NCBI GenBank assembly: GCA_027488985.1 | Contig: JAIYAR010000016.1 | Span: 62,001 to 126,000, forward strand | Source: Comamonadaceae bacterium | GTDB lineage: Bacteria; Pseudomonadota; Gammaproteobacteria; Burkholderiales; Burkholderiaceae_C | DNA: 64,000 nt | Reading direction: 5' to 3' | Shown: one piece after another, positions 63,844-64,000 of the stretch | How the letters are laid out: every line of letters starts with the position of its first letter | Position numbering within the stretch: position 1 is the first letter of the stretch | Made by a program: the position numbers and the translations under genes | Notes under the pieces: model-generated | Seen by the model: the letters and a program-made list of their open reading frames with translations, nothing else | Databases searched by the model: none | Told to the model about the DNA's origin: nothing

Positions 63844-64000
63844 ATGAAAGGCGACGCACAAGTCATCGGCCACCTGCAGGCCCAACTCAAGAACGAGTTA
63901 ACCGCCATCAACCAGTACTTTTTGCACTACCGCATGTTCAAACACTGGGGCTTCGACAAGTTGGCAAAAAAGGAATACTCCGAATCCATTGGCGAGATGA
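63844..64000 (+). CDS. bfr: Bacterioferritin (N-terminal part)
   Basis: The first 52 residues are visible before the window ends. They match bacterioferritin: [20 protein letters not shown], with the ferroxidase ligand E18, then E51 and the heme-ligating M52 in ESIGEM as the last complete codon. The protein stores iron in a 24-subunit heme-bearing shell. AAGGAG lies 6 bases before the ATG. Confidence 0.95.
   Translation, partial: MKGDAQVIGHLQAQLKNELTAINQYFLHYRMFKHWGFDKLAKKEYSESIGEM

Noticed and set aside
1..64000. CRISPR array, tRNA, rRNA, transposase or integrase
   Set aside because: No regularly spaced identical repeats, no tRNA cloverleaf and no transposase-like protein were seen. The dispersed repeat copies are far apart and lack spacers.

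Overview
The window looks like a chromosomal segment of a betaproteobacterium of the family Comamonadaceae (Rhodoferax/Curvibacter-like). The reasons are the moderately high GC content, the rpsF-priB-rpsR-rplI ribosomal operon, the alanine aminotransferase-hom-thrC order, and ten copies of a short dispersed repeat that I associate from memory with this family. No prophage, insertion sequence, CRISPR array, rRNA or tRNA was seen. No stretch longer than 300 bases lacks a gene.

Layout. 1-4.8 kb: a dipeptide/oligopeptide ABC importer operon, with the solute-binding gene cut by the window edge. 4.8-9.4 kb: an FAD-dependent amine-oxidase-like enzyme, a winged-helix/TolB-like/TPR regulator and an unknown protein. 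9.4-13.9 kb: a glyoxalase-like protein coupled to a ThDP enzyme, and a cysteine desulfurase-rhodanese fusion divergent from an Lrp-type regulator. 13.9-18.7 kb: a phenylalanine/tyrosine catabolic operon (hppD, VOC protein, fumarylacetoacetase, phhB, phhA) divergent from a second Lrp-type regulator. 18.7-36.8 kb: an envelope and signalling region with DUF2059, OmpA-like and BON proteins, a giant cyclic beta-glucan synthase, a fatty acid hydroxylase, two Crp/Fnr regulators, a diguanylate cyclase, a cassette of small membrane proteins, an MFS exporter with its AraC regulator, and a PRC-barrel protein. 36.8-40.3 kb: a PPK2 pseudogene and small metabolic genes. 40.4-50.4 kb: clpB, molybdopterin genes moaE/moaD/moeA and the threonine branch (thrC, hom, aminotransferase). 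50.6-56.2 kb: peroxiredoxin, PhoH, dnaB and the rpsF operon. 56.2-61.9 kb: a DUF4212-fused sodium:solute symporter coupled to ppsA, with ppsR divergent. 61.8-64 kb: a three-gene operon ending in a DUF2325 protein, divergent from bacterioferritin across a putative Fur box.

How the parts work together. The aromatic operon takes phenylalanine through tyrosine and 4-hydroxyphenylpyruvate to homogentisate, and its last enzyme splits fumarylacetoacetate. The homogentisate ring-cleavage and isomerase steps are not recognisably encoded here. PpsA and PpsR, with the carboxylate-type symporter, suggest growth on small organic acids with gluconeogenesis. The best candidates for undescribed biology are the iron-linked DUF2325 operon and the dispersed repeat, which sits at gene 3' ends and in four cases supplies the stop codon of the gene before it.
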